NCBI GenBank assembly: GCA_005881275.1
Contig: VBEF01000080.1
Location: forward strand, 1 to 35,670
DNA from: Chloroflexota bacterium
Lineage (GTDB): Bacteria > Chloroflexota > Dormibacteria > Dormibacterales > Dormibacteraceae
Reading direction: 5' to 3'
DNA: 35,670 nucleotides
The stretch's first letter is position 1. The number at the start of each line of letters is the position of its first letter. Positions 1 to 8,143 of the stretch are shown one piece after another. The position numbers and the translations under genes are program-made. The notes beneath the pieces are model-generated. The model saw nothing but the letters and a program-made list of their open reading frames with translations. It did not search any database and was not told where the DNA came from.

Positions 1-642
1 CGAGGTCGCGGGAAGCGACCAGCGCTCACCCGAGACGGCAGAGAGGCCCAGCAGCAAGACTCCACCGAATGCCATGGCAACTGCGTTCGTCGCCATCGGG
101 TGGCCGGTCGGGTACTTCTTGAGCACGATGCTTGACTCCGAGGCGCTGAACGCGGCGCCCAGCATGAAGAGAAGTCCGCCCAATGGGATGTGAGCCTTGG
201 ATGGGGCGCCGACCAGGATGAGAATGCCGGCGATTGCGATTGTTCCTCCAACCAGGCCACGCAGCCTGAATCGTTCGACTCCATGAGCGACTGCGAGAAG
301 CATCGTGATCAAGGGCACCGAGCCCATGACCACCGCGGCCACCCCTGACGGAAGGGACACCAGCGCAAGGTAAGCGAAGGCGTATGACGCTCCGAAGCCG
401 AGCGCGCCGTATAGAAGCGTGCCCTTTAACTGCTCGCGCGTAGGCGGCGCAATGTGGCGCACCACCAGGAAGATGCAGAGCAGCACCGCCGCTCCAACAA
501 ACCGAAGGCCCGCCCCGTACAAAGGCGCGAGCCCGCGGTCCGAGAGTCGCACTGCGACGAAGTTGGTTCCGCCGATGAAGACCATGGCCGTGAACGCGGC
601 AAGAATCTTTGAATCCGGCCGGTAGGCGCTTTCCCGAAACAT
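1..642 (-). CDS. EamA/DMT-family permease, N-terminal part, cut by window edge
   Basis: This reading frame runs off the left edge; 214 codons are visible. The protein starts MFRESAYRPDSKILAAF and shows about six hydrophobic helices, including FTAMVFIGGTNFVAVRLS and GVAAVVMGSVPLITMLLAV. The pattern of paired helices and the second-repeat opening near LGGLLFMLGAAFSASES fit the drug/metabolite transporter superfamily (EamA domain, normally ten helices and about 290-300 residues). It would sit in the inner membrane and export or exchange a small metabolite; the substrate cannot be read from sequence. The ATG at 642-640 is chosen because AAGGAGAG lies just upstream on the minus strand. It lies downstream of the HD-GYP/LuxR gene in the same direction, with a 109-nt gap. 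Confidence 0.85.
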   Translation of the reverse strand, partial: MFRESAYRPDSKILAAFTAMVFIGGTNFVAVRLSDRGLAPLYGAGLRFVGAAVLLCIFLVVRHIAPPTREQLKGTLLYGALGFGASYAFAYLALVSLPSGVAAVVMGSVPLITMLLAVAHGVERFRLRGLVGGTIAIAGILILVGAPSKAHIPLGGLLFMLGAAFSASESSIVLKKYPTGHPMATNAVAMAFGGVLLLGLSAVSGERWSLPATS

Positions 643-704
643 GTCCGATCTCTCCTTTGCTAGAGCTGCGCTCGAGTTCGCTCGGATCGTCTGACATTCG
701 CGAT

Positions 705-722
705 TTCACCGCATCGGGTGAA
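705..722. promoter_or_regulatory. Dyad TTCACC-N6-GGTGAA upstream of the EamA gene
   Basis: A perfect 6-bp inverted repeat with a 6-bp spacer lies about 63 bp upstream of the EamA start codon, in the gap after the HD-GYP/LuxR gene. The size fits an operator for a dimeric regulator, and the adjacent regulator carries a LuxR-type DNA-binding domain. The link between the two is inference; a six-base arm can occur by chance. Confidence 0.25.
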
Positions 723-751
723 CACCCCATTTATTGGGCCGCGGAGCTGGC

Positions 752-2287
752 CTAACCCAGGAGCCGATTCTGCATGGCAAACAGGGCTGCGCCTGGTCTG
801 GTCGAGACTCCGATCTTCGCGTAGATGTTCTCGATGTGGCGGCCCACCGTCTTGGGGGAGATGAAGAGCTGCTCTCCTACTTCTCGGTTGGTCCGGCCCA
901 AGCTGATCAACCTCAGCACGTCGATCTCGCGGTCGGATAGGCCGGCGGGCCGCGTTTGCCTGGGCGACATGTCGCCGTGTCCTGCCGCGGCGAGCACAGC
1001 TTCGACGGCAACGTGGGCCAGCTTGCCTGCCTTTGCGTCTGCGCCAAGCGATCGGGCCGCCTCGTCAGGGGTGAGCCTGGGGCGCCATGGCCGCTCTGAC
1101 GTCATCGCCTTGAAGGCATCCGCGGCCGCGAGGATTTGCGCCGCAGTCGAAATCTGATCCCGCATCAGGCCTCGGTGATAGCCGGATCCATCCAGCCTTT
1201 CGTGATGGCTGGAGGCGAGCGCGTTGACCGCCTCCAGGCCCTTACATCGCCCCAGAATCCGCTGCGTGAGGTACGTGCTCAGCCGAATCGTGTCCCATTC
1301 ACCATGGGTGAGCGGTCGCGCGCCCGCCAGGGTGCCGTTCGGAACACCCGTCTTCCCCAATTCCTGAACCAGACCCGCAGCCGCAGTCGACTCCACCTCG
1401 ACGGCATCGAGTCCGACGTTGGCAGCCGCCTTGCGGGCCAGGCTCGAGACCGCTGGTGAATGGTCGCGGGTAAACCAGCATTTGATGTCTGCGAACTGCG
1501 CGCAGCATTCCAGAGCAGCAGTCAATTGAGCGGCTGCCAGCGGGGCGGACGGCGCGGGATCGACGTCGATGACCCGGTTCCAGAGCTCCTCGTCCTTGAG
1601 ACCGGCGAGGATCGGCCCGGCGTGCCGGCGGAATGCCTCGGCAACAAGGGGGTCATAAGCCCGCCCACGGCGCCGGCGGAGCATTTCCTCCGCCAGCTGC
1701 CGACCCCCGACCTGAGTGACGATATCGACATCGCGCGCGACCATCACCACGCGAGCGGCGATCGGTATCTCCTCACCGGACACGCCGTTCGGCAGCCCTT
1801 TCCCGTTCCAGTACTCAAACTGATAACCAAGCGCCCGAACCAAGGTGGGTCCAAGGCCGAGCTGAATCGCAAACATTCGTGCGACCTCGCACGTCGCACT
1901 GGTAACCGCCTGCGCCTGCTTTGGCCCCGCGGCCAACATCCCGGCGACGACTCGCGCCCGCTTGGTGATGGGCAAGCCGGCGCCCACGTGCCTCACAACG
2001 TGAGGGACTAACTCTTGCGGCGTGCCGCTGATCACCGTCGCCATCGCTCGACGGAAAGCCATCTCGTCGCCGCCGGCGCTCGAAGCGTCTTGATCAGCGT
2101 GCGAGTTGCAGCCAACAAATCTCAGCAACGCAACGTAGTAGACGTCGGCGCATTGCTGATGATCGAGACCCATCTCGCGCGCTACTCCCAGCGCCAGAAG
2201 GCAGGTTCTCAGAGCCTGGCCCTCTGGTTGGCCCATACCGATATCCGTGCCAATCGACAGCGACGCAACAAGCTCGGACAGCTTCAC
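752..2287 (-). CDS. Tandem degenerate HD-GYP protein with C-terminal LuxR helix-turn-helix
   Basis: The 511-residue protein has two HD-GYP-like units followed by a LuxR-type DNA-binding domain. In the first unit (about 20-230) the block FEYWNGKGLPNG at 157-168 matches the HERWDGxGYPxG region, but no HD pair survives. In the second (about 255-430) the expected LHDIGK motif reads LVQELGK, so His-Asp is Gln-Glu at 308-309. HHERLDGSGYHRG at 361-373 is well preserved, with GYP changed to GYH. Residues 448-511 form the helix-turn-helix (LSDREIDVLRLISLGRTNRE). HD-GYP domains normally hydrolyse cyclic di-GMP; loss of the metal-binding pair suggests a sensor rather than an enzyme (inference). The start is GTG at 2287, 17 bp after the hydrolase stop, so the two genes probably share a transcript. 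Confidence 0.85.
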   Translation of the reverse strand: MKLSELVASLSIGTDIGMGQPEGQALRTCLLALGVAREMGLDHQQCADVYYVALLRFVGCNSHADQDASSAGGDEMAFRRAMATVISGTPQELVPHVVRHVGAGLPITKRARVVAGMLAAGPKQAQAVTSATCEVARMFAIQLGLGPTLVRALGYQFEYWNGKGLPNGVSGEEIPIAARVVMVARDVDIVTQVGGRQLAEEMLRRRRGRAYDPLVAEAFRRHAGPILAGLKDEELWNRVIDVDPAPSAPLAAAQLTAALECCAQFADIKCWFTRDHSPAVSSLARKAAANVGLDAVEVESTAAAGLVQELGKTGVPNGTLAGARPLTHGEWDTIRLSTYLTQRILGRCKGLEAVNALASSHHERLDGSGYHRGLMRDQISTAAQILAAADAFKAMTSERPWRPRLTPDEAARSLGADAKAGKLAHVAVEAVLAAAGHGDMSPRQTRPAGLSDREIDVLRLISLGRTNREVGEQLFISPKTVGRHIENIYAKIGVSTRPGAALFAMQNRLLG

Positions 2288-2304
2288 CGAGAGGCCTGGC
2301 GGTT

Positions 2305-3171
2305 TCAGTTGGCGCTCCCCAGGAGAAATCGGCGCACGTGCGCGTTGAAGTCTTCACGTTTCTCCATATTGCTGACGTGTCCGGCGCCGGGGATCACTCG
2401 GAGCTCCGACCCTGGAATCGCGGCGTGAAACTGCTCGGCGACACTCAGTGGACTGCGACGATCGCCTTCACCCCAAAGAAGAAGCGTCGGTACGTTGATG
2501 GTCTTCAGCACGGGTGTCGTGTCGGTGTCAGCGAGAGACCTGGCCATGAGACGGAACCCGAGCGGATGGAAGTCCGCCACGACAGCCGCCATCTCGGCCG
2601 CCAGCGCTGGCGAAGCTTCCAGGAAGAAATCCGCAGGCACCCACTCCGCCACAACCTCCCGCCTTGGTCGCCCCGCGTCCCGGTAGCACCTGGCGCGCCG
2701 CTGCTCGACCGTATCCGCCGGAAGCGACCCTCTCCAGCCCGCATAGGTGTCCGCGAGGATGAGGTGATCGATACGCGCTGGGTGGAGTCGGAAGAGCTCC
2801 TGGGCAAGCATCCCGCCCCAGGAGAGTCCGAGGACGTGAGCGCGAACCACTCCGATGGCGTCGAGAAACTCATCAAGGGTGTCCGCCCAGTCGGCGATGG
2901 TGAAATGCTCGGCCGGGTCGGGCGACATGCCTGCCCCCGGCGCATCCCACGCCACAACCGTGAACCGATCCGACAGACCCGCAAGCTGAGACGCCCAGCA
3001 ACGAGAGTCGCATAGAAACCCATGTAGCAGCAGCAACGTCGGGCCCGTGCCAGCTGTCCGGTAGAAGATGGACTGTCCACCAACCTTGGCGTGGACGAGC
3101 TCGCCACCGGCCGGCGTCCTGTTACGGTGGCTGGCTCCGGACGGAGGCTTCACAACACGAGCGTATTTCAC
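2305..3171 (-). CDS. Alpha/beta-fold hydrolase
   Basis: This is a 288-residue alpha/beta hydrolase with a complete catalytic triad: Ser117 in the nucleophile elbow GLSWGG, Asp237 in WGEGDRRSP and His265 in PGAGH. The oxyanion region is LLLLHGFLCDSRCW near 46-59. No signal peptide is visible, so it is likely cytoplasmic. The family covers esterases, lactonases, C-C hydrolases and haloperoxidase-like enzymes; the substrate cannot be assigned. Homology begins near residue 24, so the GTG at 3171 may be too far upstream; GTG at 3153 is an alternative, and neither has a clear Shine-Dalgarno sequence. It is divergent from the LuxR-ATPase gene, with only 38 bp between the starts, and is followed by the HD-GYP/LuxR gene. 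Members of such regulator families often control their neighbours. Confidence 0.85.
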   Translation of the reverse strand: MKYARVVKPPSGASHRNRTPAGGELVHAKVGGQSIFYRTAGTGPTLLLLHGFLCDSRCWASQLAGLSDRFTVVAWDAPGAGMSPDPAEHFTIADWADTLDEFLDAIGVVRAHVLGLSWGGMLAQELFRLHPARIDHLILADTYAGWRGSLPADTVEQRRARCYRDAGRPRREVVAEWVPADFFLEASPALAAEMAAVVADFHPLGFRLMARSLADTDTTPVLKTINVPTLLLWGEGDRRSPLSVAEQFHAAIPGSELRVIPGAGHVSNMEKREDFNAHVRRFLLGSAN

Positions 3172-3197
3172 ACCCGTTGTTCGCCTAGAACCAATTG

Positions 3198-3203
3198 CAT
3201 AAT
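3198..3203 (+). promoter_or_regulatory. -10 box CATAAT for the LuxR-ATPase gene
   Basis: CATAAT ends six nucleotides before the ATG at 3210, and no Shine-Dalgarno sequence is present, so the transcript would begin at or next to the start codon. A weak -35 candidate, TTGTTC, lies at 3177-3182 with a short 15-bp spacer. The position matches several other starts in the window. Confidence 0.45.
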
Positions 3204-3209
3204 CCGCTC

Positions 3210-5498
3210 ATGCCAGCGCCGTCAGGCATGCCGTCCAGGCTCTCGAACTTTGTCGGAAGAAAAAAGGAGCTCGCCGAGCTAAGGCGACTTCTTCCTCACA
3301 CGCGCCTGTTGACGCTCCTCGGCCCCGGCGGCTCAGGCAAGACACGGCTGGCCATTGAGTTCGTCCGGCAGCGAGAGTCGCGATTCCCCGAAGGCACCGC
3401 CTTCGCGACACTCGGCGACATCACGGACGGCGCTTTGATCGTCGAGGCCATCGCAAGGGCGTCAAGCGTCAAGCTCGAGGGCCGCGACCATCTGGCATCA
3501 CTGATCCGCGGACTGCAGGGTCACCGGTTGTTGGTGCTCGACAACTGTGAGCACCTCGTGGAACCTGCGGCACAGGTAGTGACTCACCTGCTCATCGGCT
3601 GCCCGCAACTCACCGTCATCGCCACCAGCCGGGAACGCCTCAATGTCGAGGCCGAGCACATCTACCAGGTGCCTCCTTTGGGCGTGCCGCCCGATGGCAT
3701 GGACGTTGCCACCGCCGACTCTTCCGATGCGGCTCGGCTTTTCATCGATCGGGCCCGCTCGGTCCGGCCGGGGTTTATGGTGAACACGTCCAACGCCGCC
3801 GCGGTGTTGACGATCTGCCGGCGTCTCGAAGGCATGCCCCTTGCGATCGAGCTTGCGGCGGCGCGCATGACGACCCTCTCCCCGCATGACATCGTGCCGC
3901 GCCTCGAGGACAGTCTCCGGCTCCTCACCCGCGGCAGCCGCAGCGCCGTCTCGCGGCAGCAGACGATCCGGTCCACCATCGACTGGAGCTATCAACTTCT
4001 GGACCTCAGCGAGCAGCGCCTCCTGAACCGCATGTCAATCTTCGCCGGCTCGGTCGACGCGTCGGCGATCCAAGAGGTCTGCGCCTTCCCGCCGCTCGAA
4101 CACAACGATGTGCTCGAGACGCTGACGAGGCTGGTGGAAAAGTCGATGATCCAGGTCGAGGGTGGCCACGAGCACATGCGTTACCGCTTGCTCGAGACGA
4201 TCCGCGAGTACGCCGCCGAGAAGCTTGCGGCGGAGGGCGACGATGCTGCGGCGCGCGACCGTCATCGCGCCCGCTACCGCCGCCTTGTTGACGAGGCGTA
4301 CGAGGCGCGCCGGCACCGCGGCGCGGTGGCCGAGCACCGCGTGCTGTGGCAGGAGATGAACGACGTCCGCGCCGCGCTGGAATGGGCGCGGCGCGATCCG
4401 GAGGTCGAGCGGGAGATGCTCGGTGGCCTCTACCTCGTCTGGATGGTCAATGCCCCCCGGGAGGGATTCGAGCGGATCAATGATGCCTTCCGCCGCGTGC
4501 CGCCTAGCGCTTCCAAGAGTTTCCTGCGAGCGGGACATGCTTGGGACGCGCTGGGTGGTATCACCGGACTGCGCTGGGACGGCTCACCGATCGATGTCCG
4601 TCTGATCGAGATGGTCGGCAAGTCAGACGACAAGTTCTTCCAAGGGGCGATGCACATGGGCCTCGGCTACGTGGCCGAGCGGCAGCTCAGGGATGTGGAG
4701 CGCGCCCATAGCCACATGGTGGCGGGCGTCGAGATGTACACGACCCTTGGGCCAGGCCCCCAGCTTGCTATGGCGATGGGATCGCTGGGTAGCGTGGAGG
4801 TGCGCCTCGGCCGGCCGGACGTGGGCCGGAATTGGATCGAGAAAGCGGTCGCTATGGCGCTGGAGATCGATGACCAGTACGGCGCCGTCGGCGCCTATTT
4901 CCATCTCGGCTACCTCGAATTGGACTTCGGCACGCGAGAGAAGGCGCTGGCGGCTTTTCTTGCCGGACTCGAGCTTGTGGAGCGCGGCGACACCCTGTCC
5001 ACCACCGACCAGGTCGCGGGTATTGGATGCGCGATTGCGGACACAGACCCCCGGTACGCGCTGCGGCTTTTGAGCGCGGCAGCGAGGCTTCGCACTCCGC
5101 TGGCTTTACCGGTGGCAAGGCAGCCGTGGGGTCCGCGCGTCGAAAGCGCGGTGCAGGAGGCACGATCGGCGCTGTCGGAAAAGGAATCAGACGCTGCATG
5201 GGCGAGTGGCGGCGGACTGACCGTCGACGCCCTTCAAGCCGAGGTTCGCGAGCACTTCCGCTCACGATCCGGCACGCCGCAGAGGCCGGCCCGCGGCTTG
5301 AGCCGTCGTGAGGTCGAGATCGCCCGGCTTGTGGCAGCCGGGATGACCAGCCGTGCGATCGCCGACAAGCTGTTCCTCTCCGAACGCACGGTGGAGACCC
5401 ACCTGACGAACATCATGACCAAGCTCGGCTTCAGCTCCCGCGCCCAGGTGGCCGCATGGATCGCGGAGCAGGGCAGGGCTTCGGGCCCAGAAGGCTGA
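3210..5498 (+). CDS. LuxR-family regulator with N-terminal NTPase (SARP/LAL-like)
   Basis: This 762-residue regulator has a nucleotide-binding domain of the predicted-ATPase type: Walker A GPGGSGKT at 38-45, Walker B LLVLDNCEH near 107-115, and the winged-helix region around RQQTIRSTIDWSYQLLDLSEQ. A helical TPR-like middle (about 340-650) follows, and the C-terminal LuxR helix-turn-helix starts at LSRREVEIARLVAAGMTSR. Proteins of this kind are ATP-dependent signal-sensing transcription activators; the ligand is unknown. A TTG at 3195 could extend it by five residues, but the ATG at 3210 sits correctly behind the -10 box and directly precedes the conserved opening SRLSNFVGRKKEL. It is divergent from the hydrolase and the second LuxR-domain protein, which are plausible targets (inference). 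Confidence 0.9.
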   Translation: MPAPSGMPSRLSNFVGRKKELAELRRLLPHTRLLTLLGPGGSGKTRLAIEFVRQRESRFPEGTAFATLGDITDGALIVEAIARASSVKLEGRDHLASLIRGLQGHRLLVLDNCEHLVEPAAQVVTHLLIGCPQLTVIATSRERLNVEAEHIYQVPPLGVPPDGMDVATADSSDAARLFIDRARSVRPGFMVNTSNAAAVLTICRRLEGMPLAIELAAARMTTLSPHDIVPRLEDSLRLLTRGSRSAVSRQQTIRSTIDWSYQLLDLSEQRLLNRMSIFAGSVDASAIQEVCAFPPLEHNDVLETLTRLVEKSMIQVEGGHEHMRYRLLETIREYAAEKLAAEGDDAAARDRHRARYRRLVDEAYEARRHRGAVAEHRVLWQEMNDVRAALEWARRDPEVEREMLGGLYLVWMVNAPREGFERINDAFRRVPPSASKSFLRAGHAWDALGGITGLRWDGSPIDVRLIEMVGKSDDKFFQGAMHMGLGYVAERQLRDVERAHSHMVAGVEMYTTLGPGPQLAMAMGSLGSVEVRLGRPDVGRNWIEKAVAMALEIDDQYGAVGAYFHLGYLELDFGTREKALAAFLAGLELVERGDTLSTTDQVAGIGCAIADTDPRYALRLLSAAARLRTPLALPVARQPWGPRVESAVQEARSALSEKESDAAWASGGGLTVDALQAEVREHFRSRSGTPQRPARGLSRREVEIARLVAAGMTSRAIADKLFLSERTVETHLTNIMTKLGFSSRAQVAAWIAEQGRASGPEG

Positions 5499-5742
5499 GC
5501 CCGCAACTTTACGTACTTTCCACGATTCGTCGACCACCCGCTCGGAGCGACGCTGGCGCCATGGAAAACACCACCATCCTCCAGATCTCCGAGCTCCGCC
5601 AGAACCCTGTCGACCGAGTCCTTCGCCGTTGCGGCAAGCTCCTGGCTGCGGGCCTCAGGAGCGTCGGCGCGGCGTGGGTCGACCCAAGGAACTGCAACGC
5701 CTTCTGGATTGGCGCTTTCCCCGTGACGTGGGATTCCGACAA

Positions 5743-6549
5743 GTGAGCGCGGCCGTTCGTGCCTCATTCGACCTCGAGGACATCCAGATCGGCCCAGGCG
5801 ACGGCCGCGAAATCCGCCTTTATCCAACCGCCAAGCGAGTGCGGGCGTTCTTCGGCGATATCGCCATCGCCGACAGCACCCGGGTGCAGCTGATGCTCGA
5901 GAGCGGCCGCCTGCCCGTCTACTACTTCCCGGTCGCGGACGTTCGCATGGACCTGCTCGTCCCCGGCACGCGCCGCGGTACCTCACCCACCAAGGGCGAG
6001 GCAACCTATCTCTCCATCGACACCGGCAAGAGCAACGCCTCGGATGCAGCCTGGCGCTACGAGTCCTCCCCTTCGGGTGGTCCCGATCTCTCCGGCCTCA
6101 TCGCCTTCCGGTGGCGGGCGATGGACGCCTGGTACGAGGAGGACGAGGAGGTCATCGCCCACGCCCGTGACCCGTTTCACCGGATCGACGTTCTGCTCAG
6201 CTCCCGCCGCGTAGAGGTGCGAATCCGCGGCTCGGTGGTCGCTGACACCCGGCGCCCGCGGATGTTGTTCGAGACCGGACTCCCGGTCCGTTACTACATA
6301 CCCCGCGAGGACGTGCACCTCGACCTGCTGACGCCCTCCGGTACCGCCACCGCGTGCGCCTACAAGGGCCAGACCAGCCAGTACTGGAAGTTTCCTGAGG
6401 ATGTGCGCGACGTGGCCTGGAGCTACGCATCGCCATCACCCGAGGTAAGCGCCATCGCCGGGATGGTCTGTTTCTTCAACGAGCGCGTGGAGATCAGCGT
6501 TGACGGGGTGGTCCAGCCTCGGCCTCGAACGCCCTGGTCGTCAGGCTAA
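5743..6549 (+). CDS. DUF427 (NTP_transf_9) protein with two domain copies
   Basis: From the GTG at 5743 the product is 268 residues with two copies of the DUF427 fold. The first carries KRVRAFFGDIAIADSTR and YYFPVADVRMDLL. The second carries RRVEVRIRGSVVADTRR, YYIPREDVHLDLLTPS, the conserved YKGQTSQYWKF and AWSYASPSPEVSAIAGMVCFF. DUF427 proteins are common in Actinobacteria and Chloroflexota and have no firmly established role. The frame stays open upstream, but the residues before 5743 do not resemble the family. GTG 5743 overlaps the TGA of a doubtful 61-codon frame (5561-5746). The stop at 6547-6549 overlaps the stop of the convergent metallo-hydrolase in CTAA. The 244 bp before it hold no gene I can support. 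Confidence 0.85.
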   Translation: MSAAVRASFDLEDIQIGPGDGREIRLYPTAKRVRAFFGDIAIADSTRVQLMLESGRLPVYYFPVADVRMDLLVPGTRRGTSPTKGEATYLSIDTGKSNASDAAWRYESSPSGGPDLSGLIAFRWRAMDAWYEEDEEVIAHARDPFHRIDVLLSSRRVEVRIRGSVVADTRRPRMLFETGLPVRYYIPREDVHLDLLTPSGTATACAYKGQTSQYWKFPEDVRDVAWSYASPSPEVSAIAGMVCFFNERVEISVDGVVQPRPRTPWSSG

Positions 6550-7373
6550 TCGCCTAGAGCGCGCTTGTAGCGCGCGGCCGAGCGGCGTACCGCGTTCTTC
6601 GCGTCGGACGTGACGTTGCGATCCCACCACGCGCCGTAGATCCGATCGAACTCGAACGGTTCAAGGGCCGCGACGATGCGGTCGATCTCGTGTGCCGGCA
6701 GCGGTATGTAGTTGGGGAAGCTGTACATGAAGCTGACCCAGCGTCGATCTTGAGCCACCTGGACTATGTCGCCGGTGAGGAGGGCGCCGCGGCCTTCAGC
6801 CCCGGCGGGCCAATGGAGAACGGTTCCGCCGTCGAAGTGGCCTCCGGCGCGGATCAGTGTCATGCCGGCCCTTAGGGCCCTGGTCTCGCCGCCCCAGAAC
6901 TCGAGACACGGATCTGGCCGCATGACCCATTGGCGGTCGGCGGCGTGCAGATACACGGGCGCGTCGAATGCCCGACCCCACTCGACCATCGCAGAGTAGT
7001 AATGCGGGTGGGAGATGGCGATGGCCCGAAGGCCGCCTATCTTCTGAACGGCTTCGACGGTCGCGTCATCGAGGAGCGTGATGCAGTCCCAGAGCAGGTT
7101 GCCCTCTGGTGTGGGAACGAGAATCGCTCTCTGGCCGATGGCAAACGACGGCTCGGTTCCGATCCCGAGCAAACCGAGGTCGTCGCGCATCTGATTCCGA
7201 TGGGCCTTGCGAAGATCGCCGAGCGTTGTCCATCGCTGCCCAGACCAGCCGACATATTGCCGCTCGTCCTCACAGATCGGGCAATGCCCTGGCTCGTTCG
7301 CTCCGGGCGCGAACTGAACCCCGCATGTCGCACAGATATAGGTTTGCGCCTCCATGCCGGTACAGACTCCCAC
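6546..7373 (-). CDS. MBL-fold metallo-hydrolase with N-terminal zinc-ribbon-like motif
   Basis: The protein is about 275 residues from the GTG at 7373, placed five nucleotides after AAGGAG. The next in-frame ATG is at 7355. It opens with a CxxC pair (YICATCGVQ) and a second pair (GHCPICED), a probable rubredoxin- or zinc-ribbon-like site. The metallo-beta-lactamase body follows. The usual HxHxDH motif reads SHPHYYS, keeping two histidines and losing the Asp-His half. Further ligand regions are AGGHFDGG and TGDIVQV. Many MBL relatives with a CATCG head carry HPHYY, so this looks like a subfamily trait rather than decay. The substrate is unknown and the location is probably cytoplasmic. The longer frame up to 7490 lacks family resemblance and was not used. 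Confidence 0.85.
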   Translation of the reverse strand: MGVCTGMEAQTYICATCGVQFAPGANEPGHCPICEDERQYVGWSGQRWTTLGDLRKAHRNQMRDDLGLLGIGTEPSFAIGQRAILVPTPEGNLLWDCITLLDDATVEAVQKIGGLRAIAISHPHYYSAMVEWGRAFDAPVYLHAADRQWVMRPDPCLEFWGGETRALRAGMTLIRAGGHFDGGTVLHWPAGAEGRGALLTGDIVQVAQDRRWVSFMYSFPNYIPLPAHEIDRIVAALEPFEFDRIYGAWWDRNVTSDAKNAVRRSAARYKRALGD

Positions 7374-7508
7374 AGCCTCTCCTTGCTGCGTTAGTACGAA
7401 GAACGGGTTTCGAGGGCGTTCCAAACCCGCGGGGGCATGCAAATGGGGGGAACGCGCCAGGGAGCGTTTGCTGAACGCCCCCGGGTTCATGTCGTGCAGA
7501 GCGAATCG

Positions 7509-7967
7509 TCAGACGCAGACGAAGGTGAAGTTCGTGTACTGGAAGTGCCCGGTTCCCGTGTACAGGTTGAGACCGGTCGCGTGAATGTCCATGCCAGCTG
7601 TGCAGGTCGTGGTTCCGTCGAAGAATGTCGACGTCTGGTGTATCCCGCCTTCCTTGAGAATCGTGAAGTCGTTCGCGTAGAGGACGTGCTCCTGGATGGA
7701 GTCGGTGCCGCTGGCGAGGATGGTGGCGTTTTGGCTGAAAACCCAAGAGTCCGACGCGTTCACGGCTGCGCTGAAGGTTCCGGAAGCCGTCTGGACGGCC
7801 GTCTCCTCGCCCGCTGAGACCACGCAGTACTTGTAGTCCAGCTTGTAGAAGCACTGCTCGGGCGTGTTCAGGTTGAAGTGCTGGACCGTGGCGCCGGCCG
7901 CGGCTCCGATCGACAGGAATATCGTCGCCGCCACGGCGATGATGGACGCGAATACGGTTTTGACCAT
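7509..7967 (-). CDS. Small secreted protein of unknown function, four cysteines
   Basis: A 152-residue product starts at ATG 7967, seven nucleotides behind AGGAGA. Residues 1-24 form a textbook Sec signal peptide: MVK, a long hydrophobic stretch, then AAAGA before TVQHF. The mature part has four cysteines (QCFYK, KYCVV, TTCTAG and the C-terminal FVCV) that could form two disulfides. It is rich in Thr, Ser, Asn and aromatic residues in alternating patterns, consistent with a beta-rich exported domain. I do not recognise the family. It lies alone between the MBL hydrolase and the divergent AtuA gene. No lipobox or membrane anchor is visible, so it is likely secreted or loosely wall-associated. 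Confidence 0.75.
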   Translation of the reverse strand: MVKTVFASIIAVAATIFLSIGAAAGATVQHFNLNTPEQCFYKLDYKYCVVSAGEETAVQTASGTFSAAVNASDSWVFSQNATILASGTDSIQEHVLYANDFTILKEGGIHQTSTFFDGTTTCTAGMDIHATGLNLYTGTGHFQYTNFTFVCV

Positions 7968-8143
7968 CTGAATGTCTCCTCTCGTGAAATCCTGGTTGAC
8001 TGCGACCAATGGCTCGAGCCGGCTCGTTGGGCGTCAGCTTCCAGTCGGAGAGGTATCGAGATCAGTCCCGCGGAGGTGTCAAAGTCGGTATCAATCTTTG
8101 AGCGGTCCACAGCGCAGGAGAACGTCGAAGCGGTGGCGCCACG

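Noticed and set aside
26..730. A 234-codon open frame on the minus strand covering the left end.
   Set aside because: It is an alternate frame of the EamA permease; composition is Arg/Gly/His-rich with no domain, while the permease frame has helices, a family pattern and a good ribosome binding site.
5561..5746. A 61-codon plus-strand frame (MENTTILQISELRQ...) whose TGA overlaps the DUF427 GTG as GTGA.
   Set aside because: The overlap is suggestive, but there is no ribosome binding site, no -10 box and no recognisable family. Minus-strand frames here are equally open, so it stays unsupported.
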